From an uncultured Anaeromassilibacillus sp. (GTDB taxonomy: Bacteria > Bacillota > Clostridia > Oscillospirales > Acutalibacteraceae), in NCBI GenBank assembly GCA_930987725.1, contig CAKNKY010000001.1, positions 124,001 to 188,000 of the forward strand: a DNA stretch of 64,000 nucleotides, written 5' to 3'. The number at the start of each line of letters is the position of its first letter. Position 1 is the first letter of the stretch. Below, in pieces: positions 56,499 through 64,000 of this stretch. Under the pieces are notes generated by a model. It was not told the DNA's origin. It did not search any database and worked only from the letters and a program-made list of their open reading frames with translations. Made by a program: the position numbers and the translations under genes.

Positions 56499-57857
56499 TT
56501 ACGCCAACGGGTTGGTTGCGTTATACTGCTCGATCAGCGCCGTGATTTCGTCCTGAGCGGCACGGATTGCCTCCTCCGGCGTTTCCTCCTGCTCCATCAT
56601 GGCGCGCCAGTGGTCCTGAATTTTGCTGCGCGCCTCCATGTTTACCGCATATACGGGGCCTACGGCGTCCGTGTTCGAATTCATAATCTGCTCCACGGCC
56701 ACCTTAAACAGCGGATTTTCCTCATAAAACGCTTTCACGCTGTCCAGCTCGTACGCCTGCTGGCTGATGGCATAGTACCCGGTGGCCATGTGCCACTGGG
56801 CCTGCGTTTCGGGTTCAATCATAAACTTCATAAACTGGAAGGCTGCCCGTTCCTGATCCGGCGTACCCTTGTTCGCCAGCCAAAGCGTGCCGCCGCCCAC
56901 AGGAATCCCGCAGTCCACATCTGGATCCACGCGCGGCATGGGACCCACGCCCACCTCAAAATTTTCGGCCACGGTCTTGGCAACGGTGGAGATAAGCGAT
57001 GAGGAGGAGATCGTCATCGCGGTTTTCCGCCCCATGAACGCCTGCAGCGAATCGGAACCGAAATCTTCGGCTGCGCCCGTCAGATACAAATCGTTGTAGG
57101 CGTTGAATACCTCAAGGCCGCCGCCGTTGTCGGCAAATACCGCCTTGGTGGCGCGCTCCACGCGGCCGTTGCCGTTGTCCACAATCTCCTTGCCGATGTT
57201 TACCATATTGAACTCGAACAGTGAAGTATCAATCGGCAGTGCAACGCCCGCCGTCTCACTGCTTTGCAGCTTTTTGGCATACTCGCCCAGTTCGGCGAAG
57301 GTAGCCGGCGGCGTATCGGGATCCAAGCCGGCCTCCCGGAACATATCTTTGTTGTAATACAGCACGGCGTTTGAACTGTTGAAGGGCATGGAATACATGA
57401 CGCCGTTGTAGGTATAGTAATTGCGGATGAGCGGCAGAATATCCGACATATCGTACTGTTCCTCGTCAATGTACTGCTGCACCGGCGTCGCGTACCCGCT
57501 TTCTATCATGAACGCGCTGCCGCCCTCGTACACCTGCACAATATCCGGGGCGTCCTGCCCGCCGGCGGCCATCGCCATGCGAAAGTTGTTCAACACATCG
57601 CCATATTCACCCTGATACAGGCTCTCGACGGTCACGGCGTCCTGCGACTGGTTAAATTGTTCTGCAAGTTCAGGGATCAGATCGGTATTCATGGCGTGCC
57701 AGAACGTTACGGTGATACGCCCGCTCTGCGTATTGCTGCTCGTATTCTCGACGTTGGACGGCGCGGCGGAATTCCCCGTGTTCTGCCCGCTGCAGCCGGC
57801 CAGCATTCCCGCAGCACATACGGCGGCCGCAGCAGCGGCCAGGATTCTTTTCTTCAT
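56499..57857 (-). CDS. Extracellular solute-binding lipoprotein (UgpB type)
   Basis: 452 residues. Signal peptide with lipobox MLAGC, lipid-anchored Cys22, then a Ser/Asn-rich tether. ITVTFWHAMNTDLIPELAEQF and the rest of the cluster D binding fold resemble the glycerol-3-phosphate binding protein UgpB. The ligand could be a sugar or a phosphodiester such as glycerophosphocholine. The ATG at 57857 has AAAGGAG upstream. 41 bp after the PHP enzyme gene. No ATP-binding subunit is in the operon, so a shared MsmX/UgpC-type ATPase elsewhere is implied. Confidence 0.92.
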   Translation of the reverse strand: MKKRILAAAAAAVCAAGMLAGCSGQNTGNSAAPSNVENTSSNTQSGRITVTFWHAMNTDLIPELAEQFNQSQDAVTVESLYQGEYGDVLNNFRMAMAAGGQDAPDIVQVYEGGSAFMIESGYATPVQQYIDEEQYDMSDILPLIRNYYTYNGVMYSMPFNSSNAVLYYNKDMFREAGLDPDTPPATFAELGEYAKKLQSSETAGVALPIDTSLFEFNMVNIGKEIVDNGNGRVERATKAVFADNGGGLEVFNAYNDLYLTGAAEDFGSDSLQAFMGRKTAMTISSSSLISTVAKTVAENFEVGVGPMPRVDPDVDCGIPVGGGTLWLANKGTPDQERAAFQFMKFMIEPETQAQWHMATGYYAISQQAYELDSVKAFYEENPLFKVAVEQIMNSNTDAVGPVYAVNMEARSKIQDHWRAMMEQEETPEEAIRAAQDEITALIEQYNATNPLA

Positions 57858-57898
57858 TTCACTGCACTCCTTTGTTGTCAGGGTTTTTCCTGCTTCCC

Positions 57899-59155
57899 TC
57901 AGCGGGACCCGGCCAGATAAACCGGGTTTGTAATGACGATCGGCTGGCCGCCGCGCAGCGAGGGACGGCGCACCTCCAGGCGGTAGAAGAATGCTGGCGG
58001 CACCTCCAGCGTGCGGCGCTCGCAGCTTACCGAGGCCGTCCATTTGCGGACCAGACCCTGTTCGCTGATGAGCAGGATCTCATCGCCGCACGAAAGCCCG
58101 CACACCTCAAAATGCAGTTCATAGCGCGGCGCTTCTGCGGCGGTATCGCCCATCATCGCCTCGTTGACGCGCAGCTCCACCGGTCCGTCGCCCGGCGTGC
58201 GCGTGAGATAGCAGTGGCCCGCCCGGATGGCCTCCAGCACCGCGTCCATGGCAAAACGCTGAACATAAAGATGGTTGCAGGGGTGCCCGTGCTTCGTCGC
58301 CGCGATCACCCTGTGCGTATCGCTGCCGCCTACTGCCGGAATCCGGCGGCCCTGCGCCAGCATTTCCTGCCACAGCGCCAGAGACTGATCGTTTGTGTCG
58401 CGCCATGGGCCGTTCCAGATTTCATAGGCGTCGAAGGGGATATCGTTCGTCCCGACCTTCCAGCCACCCAACCGGTCGCCCGGATGATTCAGCACTACCA
58501 GGGCACCATTGTCATGCGCTTCTCGAAGAATGCGCTTCGCATCTTCCACCGTAGGAGAGGCAAAATCGCGCACAGGCTTTTCGACGCCGATAAAGTTCGC
58601 GTGGCCCAGCCGCGTCGTCCACTCATAGCCCGGCATACGCAGGAGGCCTTCCTCCGTTTTGCAAAACACATTCTGCGTCACGCTGTTATGATCCGTCAAC
58701 GCTATGATATCCAGACCGGCGGCACGGCACAATTCCACGGTTTCCTGCGCGGTATAGCCACCGTCGCTGTGGCAGCTGTGCAGGTGCAGATCCGCCTTAT
58801 ACCAGGCGGGCGCTTCCGGTTCCATGGTGATGCATACGGAGACATCCGTCTCTTCCTGTAGGGCGGCTACGGACAGCGCGACGCGCCACCTGCCTGGTTC
58901 GATGGGCGCCGCTTGGAAGCCCGGGGAAGCAAACTCTGCGCTGACGGTGCAGCCTGTTTTCTGCACGGCACAGCAGCCGCGCAGGCCGTTTGGCCCGTAC
59001 AGGGCGGGCTGCACAACGCATTTGGGAAACACCATTGGATATTCCACCTGCATGGTAAGCGAACAAATGCCCGGATCCACCGCAAACGGCACATCTACAT
59101 ACGTCCCCTTCTGCTGCGGCAGAAGGCGAACGGTTTTACGGAATTCCTTTGTCAC
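57899..59155 (-). CDS. CehA/McbA-type PHP-domain metallohydrolase
   Basis: About 418 residues. Residues 1-135 are a beta-rich domain without a recognised family. The PHP domain begins at KADLHLHSCHSDGGYTAQE (metal HxH), continues with ALTDHNSVTQN, LNHPGD and GGSDTHRV, and a beta-rich C-terminal part follows. This group hydrolyses phosphate or carbamate esters (CehA was named for carbaryl hydrolysis). No signal peptide. First gene of the importer operon, so it probably processes the imported compound. GTG start at 59155 with GGAAAGGA upstream. Confidence 0.82.
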   Translation of the reverse strand: MTKEFRKTVRLLPQQKGTYVDVPFAVDPGICSLTMQVEYPMVFPKCVVQPALYGPNGLRGCCAVQKTGCTVSAEFASPGFQAAPIEPGRWRVALSVAALQEETDVSVCITMEPEAPAWYKADLHLHSCHSDGGYTAQETVELCRAAGLDIIALTDHNSVTQNVFCKTEEGLLRMPGYEWTTRLGHANFIGVEKPVRDFASPTVEDAKRILREAHDNGALVVLNHPGDRLGGWKVGTNDIPFDAYEIWNGPWRDTNDQSLALWQEMLAQGRRIPAVGGSDTHRVIAATKHGHPCNHLYVQRFAMDAVLEAIRAGHCYLTRTPGDGPVELRVNEAMMGDTAAEAPRYELHFEVCGLSCGDEILLISEQGLVRKWTASVSCERRTLEVPPAFFYRLEVRRPSLRGGQPIVITNPVYLAGSR

Positions 59156-59469
59156 TTTTGATCTTCCTTTCCTTGCCGCCCAGACACAATTCAAAACCGG
59201 CGGCAGCAAACTCTTTTCTTTTGCAACAGCCTTACTATAGCCGATTCCTGCTGCCGAGTCTGTATAAGGCATGTAAAGAATGTGAACGGTGCGTGTAAAA
59301 TCGTTTAAAATTGAACGCCTGCGGGTGTGTTTTACTAATTTTTTACATGGACTACATTTTTTCCTGATGTAACGCCGATATGATTAGGAACACCGGGTCC
59401 ATACGGGCGCGAAACAAGCCCTGCGCCCGTTCGCAGAAAATCAACGCAGAAAGCGAGGCCGATCCTCCC
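59156..59469. other. Divergent control region between the PHP operon and the tetR-family gene
   Basis: 314 bp, AT-rich compared with its surroundings. It contains an imperfect palindrome (59302-59317) and several TGTAAA repeats (near 59273, 59293, and inverted near 59329 and 59342). I find a TATACA-like -10 on the minus strand near 59260 but no well-spaced -35, so promoters are uncertain. Confidence 0.55.
59302..59317. promoter_or_regulatory. Candidate TetR-family operator
   Basis: CGTTTAA and TTGAACG are inverted halves (six of seven positions) separated by 2 nt, midway between the divergent genes. Confidence 0.4.
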
Positions 59470-60162
59470 ATGAACAATGTACCGAAATACAAGCGCCACA
59501 GCCAGATGCAGACAAAGCGTATCTTAAGCGCCGCGCAGAGGCTGTTCATTGAAAACGGCATCGAGAGCGTTACTCTCACCCAGATTGCGGAAGCCAGCGG
59601 CGTAACCCGCGCCACCCTGTATAAATATTTCCGCAGCAAGGAGCGCATCCTCTGGGAAATTCATCACCTACGTATGCTTGAATATGGTGAACAGCTGCGC
59701 GTCCAGCTGTCCGCCCCCTGGCAGACAACGTACGATCGTTTCTCGCTCTTTTTCAACTTCCTTTACCAGGAATTTTCGGAACGCACGGATACGTTTCTGT
59801 TCCTGCGCGTATTTGACAGCATCTACCAGCGCGAAACAGCAAAAGAAGCGCACGGAATTTATGAAACCGTTTTCCATCCGCAGGATTTTGGCACGGGCGC
59901 GACGGTACGGCTGCTGGCAAACCATTTTCACGACGGCAGCGTGCGCCCGGATCTGGAGCCGATTTCCACCTGTGCTACCATGATGTACAGCGCGTTAGCC
60001 ATCCTCTCCTTCTTTGCCAAAGATAGCTGCTTCCTTTCCGCCAAATACGGCGCCGACGCCAATCTGATGGTGCGCACGGCATTAGACAGCCTGCTGCACG
60101 GCATAGCCGCACAGCCTCCCGCTGTAGCGGAAGAAAAGGAAGAGGCCGCGCGGCGCGGCTAA
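59470..60162 (+). CDS. TetR/AcrR family transcriptional regulator
   Basis: 230 residues. The helix-turn-helix is at about 20-60 (ILSAAQRLFIENGIESVTL, ASGVTRATLYKYFRSKERIL), typical TetR. The variable ligand domain gives no hint of the inducer. It is divergent from the PHP enzyme/importer operon and likely represses it. The ATG at 59470 has only a weak GAGG upstream; the frame is open for 30 codons before it. Confidence 0.88.
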   Translation: MNNVPKYKRHSQMQTKRILSAAQRLFIENGIESVTLTQIAEASGVTRATLYKYFRSKERILWEIHHLRMLEYGEQLRVQLSAPWQTTYDRFSLFFNFLYQEFSERTDTFLFLRVFDSIYQRETAKEAHGIYETVFHPQDFGTGATVRLLANHFHDGSVRPDLEPISTCATMMYSALAILSFFAKDSCFLSAKYGADANLMVRTALDSLLHGIAAQPPAVAEEKEEAARRG

Positions 60163-60168
60163 TCAAAA

Positions 60169-60265
60169 AGCCGGACAGCCCCAAACGCACATCCTCCCCC
60201 TCCAGAAGACAGCGGTTTCTTTCACTGTCTCCCGGAGAGGGAGGATATCAAAGGGCTGTTCGGCT
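60169..60265 (-). terminator. Three-tier long hairpin, terminator of the yebC/PASTA operon
   Basis: Outer AGCCGGACAGCCC pairs with GGGCTGTTCGGCT (one mismatch), a middle tier ATCCTCCC with GGGAGGAT, and an inner tier AGACAG with CTGTCT. On the minus strand TTTTTGATT follows. The 97-nt size is unusual for a simple terminator. Confidence 0.6.
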
Positions 60266-60291
60266 GTAAAAATCAAAAAGCAACGGCGGCG

Positions 60292-62061
60292 TTACGGCAT
60301 TCCTACGTCTGTGTCCGAGACAGGGAACCCGGCGGAAGCGGGCTCGGATGCCGGCGGCGCGGAGCTGACAATCACCTGAGCGGTGCTGGGCGGTTCCGGC
60401 CCACGGCTGATAACGATCACCACGGGGGAACCGTAAGACATTTGATCCCCGGCCTTCACATTCTGGTAACCGATGGCACAGCCTGCGGGAACCGTGTCGC
60501 TGTACTCCTCCACCTTAGAGGGAACAAAACCCGCATCCGAGACGGCTGTGGAAGCCTGGGCCAGCGGCAGATTTGTGATATCCGGCAGTTCCCGCACGGA
60601 TGGCCCCTGGCTGACGACGACGACGATCATCGTGCCGCGCGTCATCGTCTGGCCGTCCCCGGCCTCCGGCGTCTGCGAAATGATGCAGCCCTCTGGCACG
60701 GTGTCGCTGAACTGGCGCTGTGTGGTGGCGAGCTGGTAATCCAACTGCTCGGCCTGAGAGGCGAGCACATCATACTCCTGGCCCACCAGGTTCGGCACGG
60801 GGATCTGGTTTTCCGCCATGGAACTGACAGCCGCCGTGCTGGAGGCGGGCTGAGAGGACGCTGCCGAAGAAAGCGCGGAGGAGGACTCCGCCGCACCGCC
60901 TGTGAGGCTCCCTCCCCCATCCGATGAGAGCCACAGCACACCGATCACGGTGAACACGATGAGACACGCCACGCAGGAGACGAGCACCCACACGAAGGGC
61001 GGCACGCCGCGCCGCCTGTCCTTCTGCGGGAACTGATCCACAGGGTACTGCGGCTCCTGATCGCGCAGCGCCTCCGTGGGCGTTTCCATTGTCATGGTTA
61101 CGGTGGGGGCAGCGGAGAGCTCTGCCCGCAGCCGCTCAAAGGTGGGCGTGCGCTTATCGGGAGAAACCTGCAGCGCATTCGCCAGCGCCGTGATGACATG
61201 CGGCGGAATGTTGCGTATGAGCGAGGTGGGAATGAGCAGCCGGGAATCCGTGCGGCGCTTGAGGGCATCCTGCGGGAGCGTACCGGTGAGCGCAAAGAAC
61301 AGCGATGCGGCAAAACCATAGACATCGGTGCATTCCTCCGGCTGGAATCCCATCACATACTGCTCAATGGCCGCGCAGCCGGGCACAATGTCGGAGGGCA
61401 AATCCGTGTCGGCTGTGCGCACGGCCGGGATGCAGAAGCCGCCGAGCTTCATCTTGCCGTCCTTCACGATGCGGAGCGTTTCCGGCGAGATGCCGAGGTG
61501 GCTCACGCCGGCGGAGTGCATCGTGCTCAGCGCGGAAAGGACAGGCATAAACAGCGGCCTCGCCTCGTTCCAGTCAAGCTGGCCGCCGCTGCGCTCCACA
61601 AAGTAGCGCAGGGTGATGCTCTCCTCCCACTCGGAAATGGCATAGGCCGTGTGGTTTTCCTCGAAAATATCGTAGATCTGCACGATGGCGGCGAGCTCAC
61701 GGATGTGGGCTACCTCGCGCGAGTGGCTCAAAAATGAGGCAAGATTCTCGTCAAAGGCAAGCTCGCTGCCACCCATGACGCGCACGGAACGGCGATCCGC
61801 CGCGCGCTCACAGAGCGACTGCGGGAAGAACTCATGGATCTCCACCGGGAGATTCAGCACAGTGTCATACCCAATGTAGACAAAGCCTTCTCCGTTGCTC
61901 CGTTTGGCTACGCCGACGGCGTAGCGGTTCTGCAGGCGCGTGCGGAACGGAAGGGCGTGCGGCTGCTGGCTGCTGCCGGCTGCGAAGCCGCAGTGCGAGC
62001 AAACCTCCCGGCCGTCCGTTTCCATCATGCAGTTCATGCAGAGAGAGCTCAGTCCTGGCAT
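60292..62061 (-). CDS. Membrane protein: zinc ribbon, kinase-like domain without catalytic motifs, PASTA repeats
   Basis: 589 residues. Zinc ribbon at the N-terminus (LCMNCM … CSHCGF, about 7-26). A protein-kinase fold (about 40-315) follows: the C-lobe is clear (YGFAASLFFALTGTLPQ after an Asp, HSAGVSHLGISPETLRI), but the VAxK Lys is missing (PVEIHEF), HRD is replaced by HLG, and DFG by LGGF, so phosphotransfer is unlikely. One membrane helix (about 356-378), a Ser/Ala-rich linker, then two PASTA domains outside (about 420-487, 490-555). It resembles PrkC/Stk1 with a dead kinase. It may sense muropeptides and scaffold signalling. ATG at 62061, 30 bp after yebC. Confidence 0.82.
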   Translation of the reverse strand: MPGLSSLCMNCMMETDGREVCSHCGFAAGSSQQPHALPFRTRLQNRYAVGVAKRSNGEGFVYIGYDTVLNLPVEIHEFFPQSLCERAADRRSVRVMGGSELAFDENLASFLSHSREVAHIRELAAIVQIYDIFEENHTAYAISEWEESITLRYFVERSGGQLDWNEARPLFMPVLSALSTMHSAGVSHLGISPETLRIVKDGKMKLGGFCIPAVRTADTDLPSDIVPGCAAIEQYVMGFQPEECTDVYGFAASLFFALTGTLPQDALKRRTDSRLLIPTSLIRNIPPHVITALANALQVSPDKRTPTFERLRAELSAAPTVTMTMETPTEALRDQEPQYPVDQFPQKDRRRGVPPFVWVLVSCVACLIVFTVIGVLWLSSDGGGSLTGGAAESSSALSSAASSQPASSTAAVSSMAENQIPVPNLVGQEYDVLASQAEQLDYQLATTQRQFSDTVPEGCIISQTPEAGDGQTMTRGTMIVVVVSQGPSVRELPDITNLPLAQASTAVSDAGFVPSKVEEYSDTVPAGCAIGYQNVKAGDQMSYGSPVVIVISRGPEPPSTAQVIVSSAPPASEPASAGFPVSDTDVGMP

Positions 62062-62091
62062 GCAATGCACCTCCCCTCTCTAGTTTGCGTG

Positions 62092-62841
62092 TCAGTCTTC
62101 CTCTTCGTCCTCGTCCGGGTTCTCCCAGTTGTGCCACACGTTCTGCACGTCGTCGTTGTCCTCCAGAGCGTCGAGCAGCCGCTGCATGTTGCTGCGGGCG
62201 TCCTCGTCCGTGAGGGTTGTGGTCGTGGTGGGCACCATCTGGACTTCGGCTGTGACGAATTCATACCCCTTGGCCTCGAGATCGCTGAGCACCCCGCTGA
62301 AATCCTCCGGCTCGGTGTAAATCTCAAAGACATCCTCGTCCGCCTTGAAATCGGCCGCGCCTGCCTCGAGCGCATCCTCCATCACCTTGTCCTCATCGAG
62401 GCCCTCGCGCTCGATCACAAAGACGCCCTTCTCATTAAACAGGAAGGAAACGCAGCCGTTCGTACCAAGGTTGCCGCCGAATTTGTCAAAGTAATGGCGC
62501 ACATCGCCGGCGGTGCGGTTGCGGTTGTCCGTGAGCGTTTCCACGATGACGGCAACGCCGTTCGGGCCGTATCCCTCATAGGTGATGTTCTCATATTTGT
62601 CGGCGTCGTTGTCGCCGGCCGCTTTCTTAATGATGCGCTCGATGTTGTCGTTCGGCACATTGTTGGCCTTCGCCTTGGCGATGCAGTCCTTCAGCTTCGA
62701 GTTGGAGGCCGGATCAGGACCGCCGCCCTCCTTCACCGCCACGGCAAGCTCGCGGCCGATCTTGGTGAAGATTTTCGCCTTCGCGCCGTCCGTCTTTTCC
62801 TTCTTGCGCTTAATATTGTTCCACTTGGAATGTCCTGACAT
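62092..62841 (-). CDS. yebC: YebC/PmpR family translation or transcription factor
   Basis: 249 residues, the standard length. [20 protein letters not shown] and [17 protein letters not shown] open the family, with [19 protein letters not shown] in the second domain. Members were described as transcription regulators (PmpR) and more recently as factors relieving ribosome stalls at proline stretches. GGAGG lies 7 nt before the ATG. Probably co-transcribed with the PASTA pseudokinase. Confidence 0.95.
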   Translation of the reverse strand: MSGHSKWNNIKRKKEKTDGAKAKIFTKIGRELAVAVKEGGGPDPASNSKLKDCIAKAKANNVPNDNIERIIKKAAGDNDADKYENITYEGYGPNGVAVIVETLTDNRNRTAGDVRHYFDKFGGNLGTNGCVSFLFNEKGVFVIEREGLDEDKVMEDALEAGAADFKADEDVFEIYTEPEDFSGVLSDLEAKGYEFVTAEVQMVPTTTTTLTDEDARSNMQRLLDALEDNDDVQNVWHNWENPDEDEEED

Positions 62842-62895
62842 ATCGAATCCTCCAAAAAATAAAATCTGCTGGGAATCGCAAAAATGCTATCGATT

Positions 62896-62924
62896 ATCAT
62901 ATCATAAAACCGAGTTTCTGGCAA
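62896..62924 (-). promoter_or_regulatory. yebC promoter
   Basis: Minus-strand TTGCCA, 17 nt, TATGAT; predicted start near 62889. Confidence 0.72.
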
Positions 62925-63125
62925 GTGCTTCCACGCGCAGAGCACAGATTTGGCCGATTTTTCCGGCTTTTTCGCAGGATTGCGCCGCAGGACCGGAATT
63001 TCGGCACAGGAGGTTCCTCTTTCTGCTCCTGGCTTTGTGTTCCGCTGCGCTGTTTCGGCTTTTATGGAATCCGACAAAAAAGCCGGAAAGGTCCCGCGGC
63101 CGGCAGAATTATCTGCTTCTTGCCC

Positions 63126-63155
63126 TTGACTTTCCGCCTGTACCCTTCCTATAAT
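63126..63155 (+). promoter_or_regulatory. Activase promoter
   Basis: TTGACT at 63126-63131, 18-nt spacer, TATAAT at 63150-63155; predicted start near 63162. Confidence 0.82.
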
Positions 63156-63193
63156 ATATATTTAGAGTTTTATTGTATAAGTTTGCATGGAAA

Positions 63194-63262
63194 CGGGTGC
63201 AAACACACCCGGGAAAGGGCGGAATCGCCCACACTGAGGCCTGTGTTTGAACGGAACACAGG
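63194..63262 (+). ncRNA. Three-hairpin leader of the activase mRNA
   Basis: Consecutive stems: CGGGTG/CACCCG (63194-63211), GGGCG/CGCCC (63217-63230) and CCTGTGTT/AACACAGG (63240-63262), the last ending 25 nt before the ATG. No U-run follows. I cannot match it to a known riboswitch. Confidence 0.4.
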
Positions 63263-63287
63263 CAACCCAGAAAGGCAGGAAACACAC

Positions 63288-64000
63288 ATGAGAATTGGCC
63301 TCGACGTGGGTTCCACCACGATCAAATGCGTGGTGCTGAACGACGATCAGCAGATTCTTTACCAATCTTACGAACGGCATTTTTCGCAGATCACGCAGAA
63401 AATGTCGGAATTGCTGCACAAACTCAAAGCGGAGGTGCTGCACGGCGAACCGGCCCAGCTCACGGTGTCCGGTTCGGCCGGCATGGGAGTGGCGGAAGCG
63501 TGCCGCCTCCCCTTTGTGCAGGAGGTTTACGCCACCAGAATCGCCACCATGCAGCTCATCCCCGACACGGACGTGATCATTGAGCTGGGCGGCGAGGACG
63601 CCAAGATCCTCTTCCTCTCCGGCGGGCTGGAAGTGCGCATGAACGGCTCCTGTGCCGGCGGCACCGGTGCGTTCATTGATCAGATGGCAACTCTGCTCAA
63701 TCTCTCGCTCGACGAGATGAACGAGCTCGCTTCCGAGTATGAGAAAATCTATACCATCGCCTCCCGCTGCGGCGTGTTTGCCAAGAGCGACGTGCAGCCG
63801 CTTCTGAACCAGGGCGCGCGCAAGAGCGACGTGTGCGCCAGCATTTTTGCGGCCGTGGCAAACCAGACGATCGCCGGCCTGGCGCAGGGACGCCCGATCC
63901 GCGGCAAGGTGCTGTATCTGGGCGGCCCGCTGACGTTCCTCTCGGAGCTGCGGCACGCGTTTGACACGGCGCTGAAGACGCAGGGCGTCTGCCCGGAAAA
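63288..64000 (+). CDS. 2-hydroxyacyl-CoA dehydratase activase (BadF/BcrA/HgdC ATPase family), N-terminal part
   Basis: 237 codons, cut by the window end. Acetate/sugar-kinase-fold ATPase: phosphate loop RIGLDVGSTTIKCVVL at the start, ELGGEDAK near 99-106, NGSCAGGTGAFIDQMA with Cys122, SRCGVFAKSDVQPLL with Cys161. The 39-residue spacing of these cysteines equals that of the bridging [4Fe-4S] cluster ligands in HgdC. It uses ATP to inject an electron into radical 2-hydroxyacyl-CoA dehydratases or benzoyl-CoA-type reductases. Many clostridial versions are fused to dehydratase-like domains; this cannot be seen here. AGGA about 8 nt before the ATG. Confidence 0.92.
   Translation, partial: MRIGLDVGSTTIKCVVLNDDQQILYQSYERHFSQITQKMSELLHKLKAEVLHGEPAQLTVSGSAGMGVAEACRLPFVQEVYATRIATMQLIPDTDVIIELGGEDAKILFLSGGLEVRMNGSCAGGTGAFIDQMATLLNLSLDEMNELASEYEKIYTIASRCGVFAKSDVQPLLNQGARKSDVCASIFAAVANQTIAGLAQGRPIRGKVLYLGGPLTFLSELRHAFDTALKTQGVCPE

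Larger units (their letters stand above)
62842..63287. other. Intergenic region with divergent promoters and activase leader
   Basis: 446 bp. It contains the yebC promoter (62896-62924, minus), about 200 bp with nothing recognised, the activase promoter (63126-63155), and a leader with three hairpins (63194-63262). Confidence 0.7.

Noticed and set aside
59270-59320. CcpA catabolite (cre) site near the tetR-family gene
   Set aside because: A TGTAAAATCG stretch resembles half a cre, but length and symmetry do not fit the consensus.

Overview
The window looks like chromosomal core sequence from an anaerobic, spore-forming, high-GC member of the Clostridia, probably an Oscillospiraceae/Ruminococcaceae-type Firmicute. 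Support: sporulation genes (spoVB, yabP, yabQ, a pdaA-type deacetylase), the Firmicute gene order spoVB-mazG-hup-S4 protein-yabP-yabQ-divIC-S1 protein, the Rex regulator, AGGAGG ribosome-binding sites, and near-consensus TTGACA/TATAAT promoters in GC-rich DNA. There is no rRNA, tRNA, CRISPR array, prophage or complete insertion sequence, so placement below class is inference.

Layout. 1-1178: end of uppP and a tepA-type Clp-fold protease gene (minus). 1532-5407: acn-icd-rex operon (citrate to 2-oxoglutarate plus the NADH sensor Rex). 5523-8392: copper efflux operon copA(copZ)-csoR with a CsoR-type operator. 8589-15049: multidrug efflux block, with a heterodimeric ABC exporter, a 274-bp MITE-like element, a MATE exporter and its MarR regulator. 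15158-19206: membrane pyrophosphatase behind a structured leader, then a purine permease. 19230-23206: pdaA-like deacetylase, hpf, a lone fumarase alpha subunit and an amidohydrolase. 23238-31628: sporulation/division/RNA-quality cluster, hisJ, rnr and secG. 31636-37725: Na+/solute symporter and topoisomerase IV-type parE-parC. 37730-47778: rnj-gdpP-rplI-dnaB-tilS-hpt-ftsH, one co-directional run behind a single good promoter. 47960-54653: prfB, a RING-finger membrane protein, galU, the two-subunit L-serine dehydratase, and rpsF-ssb-rpsR. 54702-60162: accessory-looking carbohydrate ABC importer with a CehA/McbA-type PHP phosphoesterase and a divergent TetR regulator. 60169-62924: a zinc-ribbon/pseudokinase/PASTA membrane protein behind yebC. 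63126-64000: start of a 2-hydroxyacyl-CoA dehydratase activase.

The genes mostly serve anaerobic redox and carbon balance (Rex, acn/icd, pyrophosphatase, serine dehydratase, radical dehydratase activase), envelope and sporulation, RNA turnover, and export of metals and drugs. I found no wholly new multi-gene system. The strongest oddities are the PASTA protein whose kinase domain has lost every catalytic motif, copA reading in frame into copZ with an internal ribosome-binding site, the MITE-like element, a 188-nt yabQ/divIC overlap, structured leaders before the pyrophosphatase and activase genes, and the importer/PHP-enzyme operon that lacks an ATPase.
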